16,206 nucleotides of DNA from Clostridiales bacterium (GTDB lineage Bacteria > Bacillota_A > Clostridia > Peptostreptococcales > Anaerovoracaceae). The stretch is taken from assembly GCA_024697655.1 (NCBI GenBank), contig JAILFI010000088.1:1-16206 (forward strand), read 5' to 3'. Below, one piece after another: positions 1 through 7,830 of the stretch (the stretch's first letter is position 1; each line of letters begins with the position of its first letter). The translations under genes were made by a program, and so were the position numbers. Under the pieces are notes generated by a model. The model was not told the origin of the DNA, made no database searches, and was given only the letters and a program-made list of their open reading frames with translations.

Positions 1-318
1 ACGGAGGAGGATGCGGTCTACACCATCCCGATCTCCCACGGCGAAGGCAGATTCATCTGCAGCGATGAACTCCTGCAGCAGCTGCTCGCCGGCGGACAGG
101 TCGCGACCCAGTACGTCGACCTTGCCGGCAACCCGGCGATGGATATCGCTTTCAACCCCAACCATTCGGTCATGGCGGTCGAAGGCATCACCAGTCCGGA
201 CGGCAGAGTCTTCGGCAAGATGGGCCACAGCGAGCGCATCGGCGAATACGTCTATCAGAACGTGGACGGCATGAAGGACATGAAGCTCTTCGAGAGCGGC
301 GTCGCGTATTTCAAATAA
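1..318 (+). CDS. purL: Phosphoribosylformylglycinamidine (FGAM) synthase, 3' end only
   Basis: This is the last 105 codons of an open frame that enters from the left edge and ends at TAA 316-318. The fragment is the end of the glutamine amidotransferase part of FGAM synthase, which supplies ammonia for converting FGAR to FGAM. The motif HGEGRF (fragment residues 13-18) carries the His and Glu of the Cys-His-Glu triad, and GKMGHSER (residues 75-82) matches the conserved GxMGHPER near the C-terminus of this domain. The catalytic Cys lies outside the window. The ending resembles the single-chain, long PurL of Clostridia, in which the glutaminase is fused at the C-terminus, but a separate purQ cannot be excluded from this fragment. 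It is followed after 11 bases by purE, so it is part of the purine operon. Confidence 0.88.
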   Translation, partial: TEEDAVYTIPISHGEGRFICSDELLQQLLAGGQVATQYVDLAGNPAMDIAFNPNHSVMAVEGITSPDGRVFGKMGHSERIGEYVYQNVDGMKDMKLFESGVAYFK

Positions 319-329
319 AGGAGGCACAC

Positions 330-809
330 ATGAAAGCAGCCATCATCATGGGCAGCAAATCCGATTATCCGGTCGTTGAGAAAGCCGAAGGTATTCTCAA
401 GGAGTTCGGTGTCGAGTATGAATTGCGCGTTCTGTCCGCGCACCGCACGCCCCGGCAGGCGGAGGAATTCGCCCGCACGGCGGAGGACCGAGGCGTAGAG
501 GTCATCATCGCGGCGGCAGGTAAGGCGGCGCACCTGGCGGGCGTCATCGCCGGCAACACCCCGCTGCCGGTCATCGGCATCCCCATGAAGACCAGCGATC
601 TGGGCGGCATGGATTCGCTCCTGTCCGTTGTGCAGATGCCCAAAGGCATCCCGGTCGCGACCGTTGCCATCGGCGGGGCGGAGAACGCCGCGCTGCTGGC
701 GGTGCAGATCCTGAGCGTCAAGTACCCGGAACTGCGCACCGCTTTCAAGGCCTATAAAGAGAAGATGGAACAGGATATTTTGGCGATCGACGCCGAGATG
801 AATCAGTAA
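330..809 (+). CDS. purE: N5-carboxyaminoimidazole ribonucleotide mutase, class I PurE
   Basis: PurE rearranges N5-CAIR to CAIR in purine synthesis, in the cytoplasm. At 159 residues it has the usual length of a single-domain PurE. MGSKSD (residues 7-12) binds the ribonucleotide phosphate, SAHRTP (36-41) holds the catalytic His38, and the segment around residues 61-71 (AAAGKAAHLAG) matches the class I loop usually written GAGGAAHLPG, with Lys in place of one Gly. Class II (direct AIR carboxylase) enzymes have a different GRSN loop here, so class I is favoured. A good AAAGGAGG ribosome binding site lies just before the ATG and overlaps the purL stop. No purK is present in the window, so the N5-CAIR synthetase would have to be encoded elsewhere. 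Confidence 0.95.
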   Translation: MKAAIIMGSKSDYPVVEKAEGILKEFGVEYELRVLSAHRTPRQAEEFARTAEDRGVEVIIAAAGKAAHLAGVIAGNTPLPVIGIPMKTSDLGGMDSLLSVVQMPKGIPVATVAIGGAENAALLAVQILSVKYPELRTAFKAYKEKMEQDILAIDAEMNQ

Positions 810-820
810 GGAGATCAACC

Positions 821-1867
821 ATGGATGAAAAACTGACTTATAAAGACGCCGGCGTCGATACCAAAGAAGGCGAGCGCGCCGTCTCCCTTATGAAGGACCA
901 CGTCAAGAAGACCATGAACGAGAATGTTCTTACCGGTCTGGGCGGATTCGGCGGCCTCTACAAACTCCCGATGGAGGGGATGGAAGAGCCGGTCCTCGTC
1001 AGCGGCACCGACGGTGTCGGGACCAAACTCAAGATCGCGTTCCTGATGGACAAGCACAATACGGTCGGCATCGACTGCGTGGCCATGTGCGTCAACGACG
1101 TGCTCTGCCAGGGCGCGACGCCGCTGTTCTTCCTCGATTACATCGCGACCGGCAAAGTCACGGCGGAGAAGATCGCGGACATCGTCAGCGGTGTGGCGGA
1201 AGGCTGCCGGCAGGGGCGCTCTGCGCTCATCGGCGGCGAGACGGCGGAGATGCCGGGCTTCTACGGCGACGGTGAATACGACATGGCCGGGTTCTCGGTC
1301 GGCGTCGTAGACCGTAAGAATATGATCACCGGCGACGACATCCAGGCCGGCGACGTGATCATCGGCATCCCCAGCAGCGGGATCCACAGCAATGGCTATT
1401 CTCTGGTGAGAAAGCTTTTCTTCGAGAAGATGGGCCTCACCGTGGATACGGAAGTCGAAGAACTGGGCGGGACCCTGGGCGAAACGCTCCTGACCCCGAC
1501 CCGCATCTACGCGGACGCGTGCGCGGCTGTCCTGCCGAAGTTCAAGGTCAAGGGCATCGTCCACGTGACCGGCGGCGGCTTCTATGAGAACGTGCCCCGC
1601 ATCCTTCCGGAAGGCATCGCGGCCTCCTTTGAGGTCGGCAGCTGGGAGATCCTCCCGATCTTCCGTTACATCCAGAAGTGCGGCGGCATCGAAGACAAGG
1701 AAATGTTCTCCACCTTCAACATGGGCGTCGGCATGATGATGGTCGTCGCGGAAGAAGACGCGGATGGCGTTCTGGAAGCGCTCCGCGGCGCGGGAGAAAA
1801 CGCAAGCATCATCGGTAAGACGGTAACGTCGGAAAGCGACAGGGTGATCATCCATGGAACTATTTAG
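821..1867 (+). CDS. purM: Phosphoribosylformylglycinamidine cyclo-ligase (AIR synthetase)
   Basis: PurM closes the imidazole ring, converting FGAM and ATP to AIR. The 348-residue product has the normal family length. Visible signatures are SGTDGVGTKL (residues 61-70), the MCVND segment followed by QGATPLFFLDY (about 89-107), GGETAEMPG (138-146), the IPSSGIHSNGYSL loop (183-195) and HVTGGGFYENVPR (248-260). All are conserved in the ATP-binding PurM fold. The start is set by AAGGAG at 808-813 and an 11-base gap after purE. The 3' end overlaps the start of purN by 14 bases, which points to translational coupling. No irregularities seen. Confidence 0.97.
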   Translation: MDEKLTYKDAGVDTKEGERAVSLMKDHVKKTMNENVLTGLGGFGGLYKLPMEGMEEPVLVSGTDGVGTKLKIAFLMDKHNTVGIDCVAMCVNDVLCQGATPLFFLDYIATGKVTAEKIADIVSGVAEGCRQGRSALIGGETAEMPGFYGDGEYDMAGFSVGVVDRKNMITGDDIQAGDVIIGIPSSGIHSNGYSLVRKLFFEKMGLTVDTEVEELGGTLGETLLTPTRIYADACAAVLPKFKVKGIVHVTGGGFYENVPRILPEGIAASFEVGSWEILPIFRYIQKCGGIEDKEMFSTFNMGVGMMMVVAEEDADGVLEALRGAGENASIIGKTVTSESDRVIIHGTI

Positions 1868-2450
1868 GATCAGTGTATTAGTATCGGGCAACGGCAGCGA
1901 CCTGCAGTCGATCATCGATGCGGTCGAGGACGGGACCATCCCGAACAGCAAGATCGTCGGCGTGATCTCCTCCAGCGCGAACGCCTATGCGCTGGAAAGA
2001 GCCAAGCAGCATGAGATCCCCTACGCGGCGGTCACAAAATTCGAATATGCGGATCTGCGTGACAGATTTGACGCGATCCTCCGGATCCTCGACGGCGAGC
2101 ATCCGGATCTGATCGTGCTGGCGGGCTACCTGTCGATCCTTCCTCCGAAGGTCGTACAGAAATACGCCGGCCGGATCATCAACATCCATCCGGCGCTCCT
2201 GCCCAAATTCGGCGGCAAGGACTTCTACGGCATCAAGGTGCACGAGGCGGTCCTGGCTGCCGGTGAGACGGAGAGCGGCGCGACGGTCCATTACGTCGAC
2301 GAGGGTATCGACACCGGCAAGATCATCCTGCAGGAGAAGGTGCCGGTCATGCCGGGCGATGATCCGCAGACCCTCAGAGAACGCGTGCTCGAAGTAGAGC
2401 ATAGGATCCTTCCTGAAGCGATCGCAATGATCGAGAAAGAGAGGCACTAA
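1854..2450 (+). CDS. purN: Phosphoribosylglycinamide formyltransferase (GAR transformylase)
   Basis: PurN uses 10-formyl-tetrahydrofolate to formylate GAR to FGAR. The 198-residue protein shows the N-terminal phosphate-binding stretch VSGNGSDLQSI (residues 10-20; usually SGNGSNLQ, here Asp for Asn). The catalytic pair is Asn110 and His112 in NIHPALLPKF, and the catalytic Asp is probably Asp153 in VDEGIDTG. The start ATG lies inside the last codons of purM. Moving it downstream would remove the conserved first strand, so this start is secure. The stop codon is directly followed by the ATG of the purF-like gene. Confidence 0.96.
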   Translation: MELFRISVLVSGNGSDLQSIIDAVEDGTIPNSKIVGVISSSANAYALERAKQHEIPYAAVTKFEYADLRDRFDAILRILDGEHPDLIVLAGYLSILPPKVVQKYAGRIINIHPALLPKFGGKDFYGIKVHEAVLAAGETESGATVHYVDEGIDTGKIILQEKVPVMPGDDPQTLRERVLEVEHRILPEAIAMIEKERH

Positions 2451-3908
2451 ATGGGCGGTATTTTCGGCGTCGTCAGCAACACCGACTGTGTCATGGACAT
2501 CTTCTTCGGAACGGACTACCATTCGCACCTCGGCACGAAGCGCGGCGGCATGTGCATTCTGGAGAAGGACGGCTTTAACAGAGAGATCCACAACATCGAG
2601 AACATCCCCTTCCGCAGCAAGTTTGAAGAAGACATCGAGACCATGAAGGGCAATGCCGGGATCGGCGCCATCAGCGACGGCGATCCGCAGCCTTTGACCG
2701 TGAAGAGCAAGCACGGCGATTACGCGATCACCACGGTCGGGCGCATCAACAACAAGGAAGCGCTCGTTGAGGAGCTCATCAGGACCGGCCACGGCCAGTT
2801 CATGTCGATGAGCCACTACCATATCAATAACACCGAACTGGTGGCAGCGCTCGTCTCCTCTAAGGAGGATCTGATCAGCGGCATCCGGTTCGCGCAGGAA
2901 AAGATCGAAGGCTCCTGCACCATGCTGGTCCTGACGCCGGAAGGCATGTATGCGGCCAGAGACCGCTACGGCAGAACGCCGCTCATCATCGGCCGCAAAG
3001 GCCACGATGCCTTCTGTGCCGCCAGCGAGTCCTTCGCTTTCATCAATATCGGATATACATACAAGCGGGAACTTGGCCCGGGGGAGATCGCTTTCCTGAC
3101 CAGCCGCGACGAGAAGACCGTCGCACCGCCGTTCGAGGAGATGCGCGTCTGCTCGTTCCTGTGGACCTACTTCGGCTATACGACGTCGATCTACGAAGGC
3201 AAGAACGTTGAGATGATGCGCAACCGCAACGGCTACATCCTCGCCAAGCGGGACGGGGATATGGACGTCGACTACATCGCCGGCGTGCCGGACAGCGGCA
3301 TTGCGCATGCGCTCGGCTATGCCAATGGCAGCAAGACACCGTACGCCCGTCCGCTGATCAAGTACACCCCGACCTGGCCCCGCAGCTTCATGCCGCAGCA
3401 CCAGCGCGCGCGCAACCTCATCGCCAAGATGAAGCTCGTGCCGGTGTTCCAGATCATCAAGGACAGAAAATTCATCCTCATCGATGACTCCATCGTCCGC
3501 GGCACACAGCTTTCCGAGACAGTCGCCTACCTGATCGAGAACGGGGCAAAGGAGATCCACGTACGGAGCGCCTGCCCGCCGATCATGTACGGCTGCAAAT
3601 ACCTCAACTTCTCCCGCAGCGTCACGGATATGGAACTGATCACCCGCCGCTGCATCAGAGAACTGGAAGGCCTCGGCGGGGAAGCCGGCGCCAACCCGAC
3701 CGATATCGGGGAAGAAGTCGAGATCCCGAAGGAGATCCTCAAAGAGTACGCGGATCCTTCGACCGAGCGGCACGCCAACATGGTGGAGCTCATCAGACAG
3801 AAACTGAATTTTGACAGCCTGCGGTTCCAGGAACTCCCTGACCTTCTGAAGGCCATCGATGTGGACCCCTGCAAGCTGTGCACATACTGCTGGGACGGAA
3901 AGGAGTAA
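2451..3908 (+). CDS. purF: PurF-like amidophosphoribosyltransferase with a degenerate glutaminase site
   Basis: This 485-residue protein is homologous over its whole length to PurF, which makes phosphoribosylamine from PRPP and glutamine. Normal PurF exposes a Cys nucleophile after Met1 is removed (MCGI). Here the protein starts MGGIFG, and the codon before the ATG is the in-frame purN stop, so no upstream start can rescue a Cys. Other glutaminase positions also differ: the canonical Asn-Gly of the glutamine pocket is Val96-Gly97, and the canonical Asp of the SDTE motif is Asn127 in NNTE. The synthase half looks intact: GVPDSG (278-283), PRSFMPQHQ (310-318) and the PRPP loop ILIDDSIVRGT (342-352). 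Cys234, Cys382, Cys477 and Cys480 align with the 4Fe-4S ligands of Bacillus PurF. I infer an ammonia-dependent or partner-fed transferase, or a divergent paralogue. The homology is certain and the exact role is not. Confidence 0.85.
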   Translation: MGGIFGVVSNTDCVMDIFFGTDYHSHLGTKRGGMCILEKDGFNREIHNIENIPFRSKFEEDIETMKGNAGIGAISDGDPQPLTVKSKHGDYAITTVGRINNKEALVEELIRTGHGQFMSMSHYHINNTELVAALVSSKEDLISGIRFAQEKIEGSCTMLVLTPEGMYAARDRYGRTPLIIGRKGHDAFCAASESFAFINIGYTYKRELGPGEIAFLTSRDEKTVAPPFEEMRVCSFLWTYFGYTTSIYEGKNVEMMRNRNGYILAKRDGDMDVDYIAGVPDSGIAHALGYANGSKTPYARPLIKYTPTWPRSFMPQHQRARNLIAKMKLVPVFQIIKDRKFILIDDSIVRGTQLSETVAYLIENGAKEIHVRSACPPIMYGCKYLNFSRSVTDMELITRRCIRELEGLGGEAGANPTDIGEEVEIPKEILKEYADPSTERHANMVELIRQKLNFDSLRFQELPDLLKAIDVDPCKLCTYCWDGKE

Positions 3909-3914
3909 ACAACT

Positions 3915-4610
3915 ATGCAGAGCATTCAAGAAGCGCTGGGCGGCAACAGTTACCCGGGACGCGGCATCCTGATCGGCCGCAACGAAGAAGGCAATAGCAC
4001 CTATGTGGTCTATTTCATCATGGGCCGCAGCGAGAACAGCCGCAACCGCATCTTCTCGAAGACGGAAGACGGTATCCGCACAGAGGCATTCGACCCCTCC
4101 AAGATGGTCGATCCGAGCCTGATCATCTATCACCCGGTCCGCGCTTACGAGGGCGAACTCGTCGTCACCAACGGCGACCAGACGGATACGATCCGCGATT
4201 CCCTGGCGGCGGGCAAATGCTTCCGCCACGCGCTCATGAGCCGCGAATTCGAACGGGACAGCCCCAACTACACGCCCCGCATCTCCGGCATCGTCCACAA
4301 GGACGGCAGTATCGCGCTTTCGATCCTGAAGAGCGCGGACGGCGATCCGGACTGCTGCTGCCGGTACTTCTACGAGTATGATCATCCCAAGGCGGGGATG
4401 GGATACCTGATCCACACCTACCAGGGCGACGGCGCGCCGCTGCCCTCCTTCAAAGGCGAACCGACCGTGGTCGGCATTGCCGGCGGCATCAAAGAGTACA
4501 CCGAAGCGGTGTGGCAGGCGCTGAACGAAGACAATAAAGTTTCGATCTACGGGCTGGCGATCGGCGACGACGGGCAGACCGAAGAACTGATCATCAACAA
4601 ACATCAGTAA
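3915..4610 (+). CDS. purO: IMP cyclohydrolase, PurO type
   Basis: The 231-residue product resembles the PurO family first known from methanogenic archaea, which closes FAICAR to IMP and is unrelated in fold to the N-terminal domain of PurH. Supporting segments are YPGRGILIGR (residues 13-22), FIMGRSENSRNRIF (34-47, equivalent to the SRSFPNR region), VVTNGDQTDTI (83-93) and YTPRISGIV (119-127, equivalent to NTPRIAGVV). The stop of the purF-like gene lies inside its AAAGGAG ribosome binding site, 6 bases before the ATG, so the two are tightly coupled. The next gene encodes the other half-reaction normally found in PurH, which strongly supports the assignment. A cluster Cys147-Cys148-Cys149 is unusual but has no obvious meaning. 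Confidence 0.9.
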   Translation: MQSIQEALGGNSYPGRGILIGRNEEGNSTYVVYFIMGRSENSRNRIFSKTEDGIRTEAFDPSKMVDPSLIIYHPVRAYEGELVVTNGDQTDTIRDSLAAGKCFRHALMSREFERDSPNYTPRISGIVHKDGSIALSILKSADGDPDCCCRYFYEYDHPKAGMGYLIHTYQGDGAPLPSFKGEPTVVGIAGGIKEYTEAVWQALNEDNKVSIYGLAIGDDGQTEELIINKHQ

Positions 4611-4637
4611 ACCCGGATCTGAAAGGAGAATCGACCG

Positions 4638-5813
4638 ATGAAAGAACTGGAACTCAAATACGGATGCAATCCCAATCAGAAACCGTCCCGCATCTTCATG
4701 CGTGAGGGCGAACTGCCGGTCACCGTTCTGAACGGCAAACCCGGCTATATCAACTTCCTCGATGCGCTCAATTCGTGGCAGCTCGTCAAGGAACTGAAGG
4801 AAGCCACCGGTATGCCCGCAGCAGCATCCTTCAAACACGTGTCACCGGCAGGCGCCGCGGTAGGCCGCCCGCTGACCGACATTGAAAAGAAGATCTACTT
4901 CGTGGACGAAGACGCGGAACTTTCGGACATCGCCTGCGCGTATATCCGCGCAAGAGGCTCCGACCGTCTGTGCTCCTACGGCGACTGGGCGGCGCTCAGC
5001 GATGAGTGCGACGCGGCGACCGCGAAATACCTCCTGTACGAGGTGTCCGACGGCGTCATCGCGCCGGGCTACACGGACGAAGCGCTGGAGATCCTCAAGC
5101 AGAAGCGCGGCGGCAGATACAATGTCGTGCAAATCGACGTTGACTATGTGCCGGCGGAACAGGAATACAAGGACGTCTACGGCGTCACCTTCGAGCAGGG
5201 CCGCAACAACTACAAACTCGACGCTTCCCAGCTCGAGAACATCGTGACGGAAAACAAAGATCTGCCCGAGAACGCGAAGATCGACCTTCTGACCGCGCTC
5301 ATCACCCTGAAATATACGCAGTCCAATTCGGTCTGCTACGTCAAGGACGGTCAGGCCATCGGCGTCGGCGCCGGCCAGCAGAGCCGCATCCACTGCACGC
5401 GTCTGGCGGGCAGCAAGGCGGACAACTGGTACATGCGCCAGCATCCGAAAGTCCTCGGTCTGCAGTGGGTAGACGGCATCCGCCGTCCGGAACGCGACAA
5501 CGCGATCGATGTCTACACCTCGGATGAGTGGGAAGATGTCCTGCGCGAAGGAGAGTGGCAGCGTGTCTTCAAGGTCAAGCCCGAACCGCTGACCGCGGAA
5601 GAGAAGAAGGCATGGATCGCCACCCAGACCGGGCTGGCGCTCGGCAGCGACGCGTTCTTCCCCTTTGGAGACAATGTTGAAAGAGCGCGCAAGAGCGGCG
5701 TCCAGTACATTGCAGAACCCGGCGGCAGCATCCGCGACGACAATGTGATCGAAACAGCGGACAAGTACGGCATGGTCATGGCCTTTACCGGCATGCGTCT
5801 GTTCCACCACTAA
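4638..5813 (+). CDS. purH: Stand-alone AICAR transformylase (PurH C-terminal domain only)
   Basis: This 391-residue enzyme transfers a formyl group from 10-formyl-THF to AICAR, giving FAICAR for PurO. It corresponds to the AICAR transformylase part of bifunctional PurH. The N-terminal IMP cyclohydrolase domain of about 200 residues is absent, not damaged: a good AAAGGAG site precedes the ATG and the protein opens directly with KYGCNPNQ (residues 7-14, normally RYGxNPHQ). The catalytic Lys66-His67 pair is in SFKHVSPAGA. KYTQSNSVCY (225-234) and GAGQQSRIHC (244-253) are family signatures, as is the FTGMRLFHH ending. The symbol purH is used for lack of an agreed one; it covers only half of that enzyme. 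Confidence 0.95.
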   Translation: MKELELKYGCNPNQKPSRIFMREGELPVTVLNGKPGYINFLDALNSWQLVKELKEATGMPAAASFKHVSPAGAAVGRPLTDIEKKIYFVDEDAELSDIACAYIRARGSDRLCSYGDWAALSDECDAATAKYLLYEVSDGVIAPGYTDEALEILKQKRGGRYNVVQIDVDYVPAEQEYKDVYGVTFEQGRNNYKLDASQLENIVTENKDLPENAKIDLLTALITLKYTQSNSVCYVKDGQAIGVGAGQQSRIHCTRLAGSKADNWYMRQHPKVLGLQWVDGIRRPERDNAIDVYTSDEWEDVLREGEWQRVFKVKPEPLTAEEKKAWIATQTGLALGSDAFFPFGDNVERARKSGVQYIAEPGGSIRDDNVIETADKYGMVMAFTGMRLFHH

Positions 5814-5849
5814 AAGAGGCTGTTTCGTTACGAGAGAAAGGAATGAACG

Positions 5850-7115
5850 ATGAAAGTATTAGTCGTTGGCAGCGGCGGCCGTGAGCACGCCATCTGCTGG
5901 AAACTCAAACAGAGCCCCCGTGTGGAAGAACTATACTGCGCTCCCGGCAACGCCGGCATCAGCAAAGATGCGGTCTGCGTTCCGGTGAAGGCGGAAGACA
6001 TCCCCGGCATGGTCGCGCTGGCGAAGGAAAAAGCCATCGATCTCGCGGTCATCGGCCCGGAGGTGCCCCTTGCGATGGGCATTGTCGATGCGCTGGAGGA
6101 AGCCGGCGTCAAGACGTTCGGTCCCAACAAAAAGTGCTCGCAGCTCGAGGCCAGCAAGGCGTTTACCAAAGCATTCCTGGCGCGGCACGACATCCCGACG
6201 GCGCAGTATAAAGAATACACCGAAAAGCAGCCTCTGCTCGATGACATCGGCATCTACGGATGGCCGATGGTCATCAAGGCAGACGGTCTGGCAGCCGGCA
6301 AGGGCGTCGTCCTGGCGGAGGATGCCACCGAGGCGAGACTGACCATCGAAGACATGATGGGCAATCACGTGTTCGGCGAAGCCGGCGATAAAGTTGTCGT
6401 GGAAGAGTGCCTGCGCGGCGTCGAAGCGTCGATGCTGTGCTTCGTCGATACGAACACGATCGTGCCGATGGAGCCCGCGCAGGACTACAAGCGCGTTCTG
6501 GACGGCGACCGCGGGCCGAACACCGGCGGGATGGGATCGTATTCTCCGTCGCTTGTCTTTGATGACGCGCTGACCGAGCGTATCAGAAAGGAGATCCTCG
6601 AACCGACTCTCGCAGGGTTTCAGGCAGACGGCCTGGACTTCCGCGGTGTTCTGTTCATAGGACTGATGATCACGAAGGATGGTCCGAAGGTCATCGAGTT
6701 CAACAACCGGTTCGGCGATCCCGAAACACAATCCGTTCTGATGCGTATGGACACAGATCTGCTGGATGTGTTCGAGGCGGTCTGTGACGACAGACTGGCG
6801 GAGATCGATCTTGCGTGGAAACCGCAGCCGGCGGTCTGCATCGTAGCGGCGTCCGGCGGGTATCCCGGCAGTTACGAGAAGGGCAAGGTCATCAGCGGGC
6901 TTGACGACATGGATGAAGGCGTTGTCGTCTTCCATGCCGGCACGGCGTTCGATGAGGACGGCAATATCGTCACCAGCGGCGGCCGCGTCCTGGGCGTGAC
7001 CACCCTCGGGGAAACGCATGATGAAGCGAGAATGAAAGCCTACGATAACATCGCGAAGATCGCGTTCGAAGGCATGCACTACAGAAACGAGATCGGTATC
7101 GTCGGTAAGATCTAA
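5850..7115 (+). CDS. purD: Phosphoribosylamine-glycine ligase (GAR synthetase)
   Basis: PurD joins phosphoribosylamine to glycine using ATP, the step after PurF. The 421-residue ATP-grasp protein shows VVGSGGREHA (residues 5-14), the ATP-binding strand VIKADGLAAGKGVVL (141-155), RGPNTGGMGSYSP (221-233) and the metal-binding EFNNRFGDPETQ (283-294). The usual EFNARFGD has Asn for Ala here, a mild change. An AGAAAGG site precedes the ATG. Its substrate, phosphoribosylamine, is short-lived, so its place in the same operon as the purF-like gene fits their sequential roles. No terminator is visible after it; the next gene follows after 11 bases. Confidence 0.97.
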   Translation: MKVLVVGSGGREHAICWKLKQSPRVEELYCAPGNAGISKDAVCVPVKAEDIPGMVALAKEKAIDLAVIGPEVPLAMGIVDALEEAGVKTFGPNKKCSQLEASKAFTKAFLARHDIPTAQYKEYTEKQPLLDDIGIYGWPMVIKADGLAAGKGVVLAEDATEARLTIEDMMGNHVFGEAGDKVVVEECLRGVEASMLCFVDTNTIVPMEPAQDYKRVLDGDRGPNTGGMGSYSPSLVFDDALTERIRKEILEPTLAGFQADGLDFRGVLFIGLMITKDGPKVIEFNNRFGDPETQSVLMRMDTDLLDVFEAVCDDRLAEIDLAWKPQPAVCIVAASGGYPGSYEKGKVISGLDDMDEGVVVFHAGTAFDEDGNIVTSGGRVLGVTTLGETHDEARMKAYDNIAKIAFEGMHYRNEIGIVGKI

Positions 7116-7126
7116 GGAGGAAACAA

Positions 7127-7759
7127 ATGGGCAAGAAGATCATCACGATCAGCAGAGAGTTCGGCAGCGGCGGCCGTCTGGTCGGGGCTGCGCTGGCAAA
7201 GCGGCTGGATGTGCCGTACTACGACAAGAAGATCCTGGACAGCATCGCCAAGGAGAACGGATTTTCAGCGGAAATGATGGCGGAGGATGAGATGCGGGCG
7301 AAGAACAGTTTTCTGTACAGCCTGACGAACGCCTTCGGTACGGCCGGATACGGGCCGGACACCCTGTCGATCAATGAGCGGTTCTTTATGGCCCAGTTCG
7401 ATTACATTACCAACATCGCCAAGAGCGGTGAGGGCGGCGTCATCATCGGCCGCTGCGCGGACTATGTCCTCCGCGACTTCAAGGACGCGACCAACGTGTT
7501 CCTGTACGCGGAAGAGGACACCAAGATCGAACGCGCCGTCAATGAGTACGGCATCCAGGATGACAACATCCGCAAGACGCTGGCAGACGTGGACAAGGCC
7601 AGAGCCAACTACTACCGGTATCACACCGGCCGCAGATGGGGTGAGCCTGTCAACTACCACCTCTGCATCGACAGCGGATACCTACCGATCGAAGGCATCG
7701 TGGATCTGATCCTGGCTTACGTCGATCTGCGTGACAAGCGCAAGGAAGAGGCGGAATGA
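7127..7759 (+). CDS. Cytidylate-kinase-like P-loop protein (Cytidylate_kin2 family)
   Basis: The 210-residue product begins with [15 protein letters not shown] (residues 6-20), the hallmark of the Cytidylate_kin2 family common in Clostridia. Its phosphate loop has GSGGR where true CMP kinases have GxGKS/T, so the usual Walker A Lys is missing. This is typical of the family. PYYDKKIL (30-37) and the [13 protein letters not shown] strand (103-115) are further family marks. A nucleoside or nucleotide kinase activity is plausible, but the substrate is not established from sequence and it should not be called a CMP kinase outright. It has a strong AAGGAGG site and lies 11 bases after purD, so it may be read through from the purine genes. 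Its stop overlaps an ATG (ATGA at 7756-7759) that I do not take as the metG start. Confidence 0.85.
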   Translation: MGKKIITISREFGSGGRLVGAALAKRLDVPYYDKKILDSIAKENGFSAEMMAEDEMRAKNSFLYSLTNAFGTAGYGPDTLSINERFFMAQFDYITNIAKSGEGGVIIGRCADYVLRDFKDATNVFLYAEEDTKIERAVNEYGIQDDNIRKTLADVDKARANYYRYHTGRRWGEPVNYHLCIDSGYLPIEGIVDLILAYVDLRDKRKEEAE

Positions 7760-7795
7760 CCGTGCCCGCGGGAAATGGAATAGAAAGAAAGGCAG

Positions 7796-7814
7796 CCGCG
7801 GCATCCGGCCGCGG
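7796..7814 (+). other. GC-rich hairpin in the metG leader
   Basis: A perfect 7-bp stem CCGCGGC (7796-7802) pairs with GCCGCGG (7808-7814) across a 5-base loop. It sits in the 71-base gap between the kinase-like gene and metG, and ends 5 bases before the GGAG ribosome binding site. There is no T-tract, so it is not a standard intrinsic terminator. It could limit coupled translation from upstream or mark an RNA-processing point. The function is inferred only from position. Confidence 0.45.
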
Positions 7815-7830
7815 AGATTGGAGAAGAGAA

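Noticed and set aside
1878..4838. Very long minus-strand open frame over purN, purF-like and purO
   Set aside because: It is a GC-rich antisense shadow of three clearly recognisable genes, with Asp/Val/Arg-rich low-information translation and no family motif. The same applies to the long minus frames opposite metG, purD and ftsH.
7756..7830. Upstream start of metG at the ATGA overlap, adding 25 residues
   Set aside because: The extension is low-complexity, encodes nothing like MetG N-termini and contains a stable hairpin. The ATG at 7831 has a suitable ribosome binding site and gives the usual start a few residues before YYITTPIYY.
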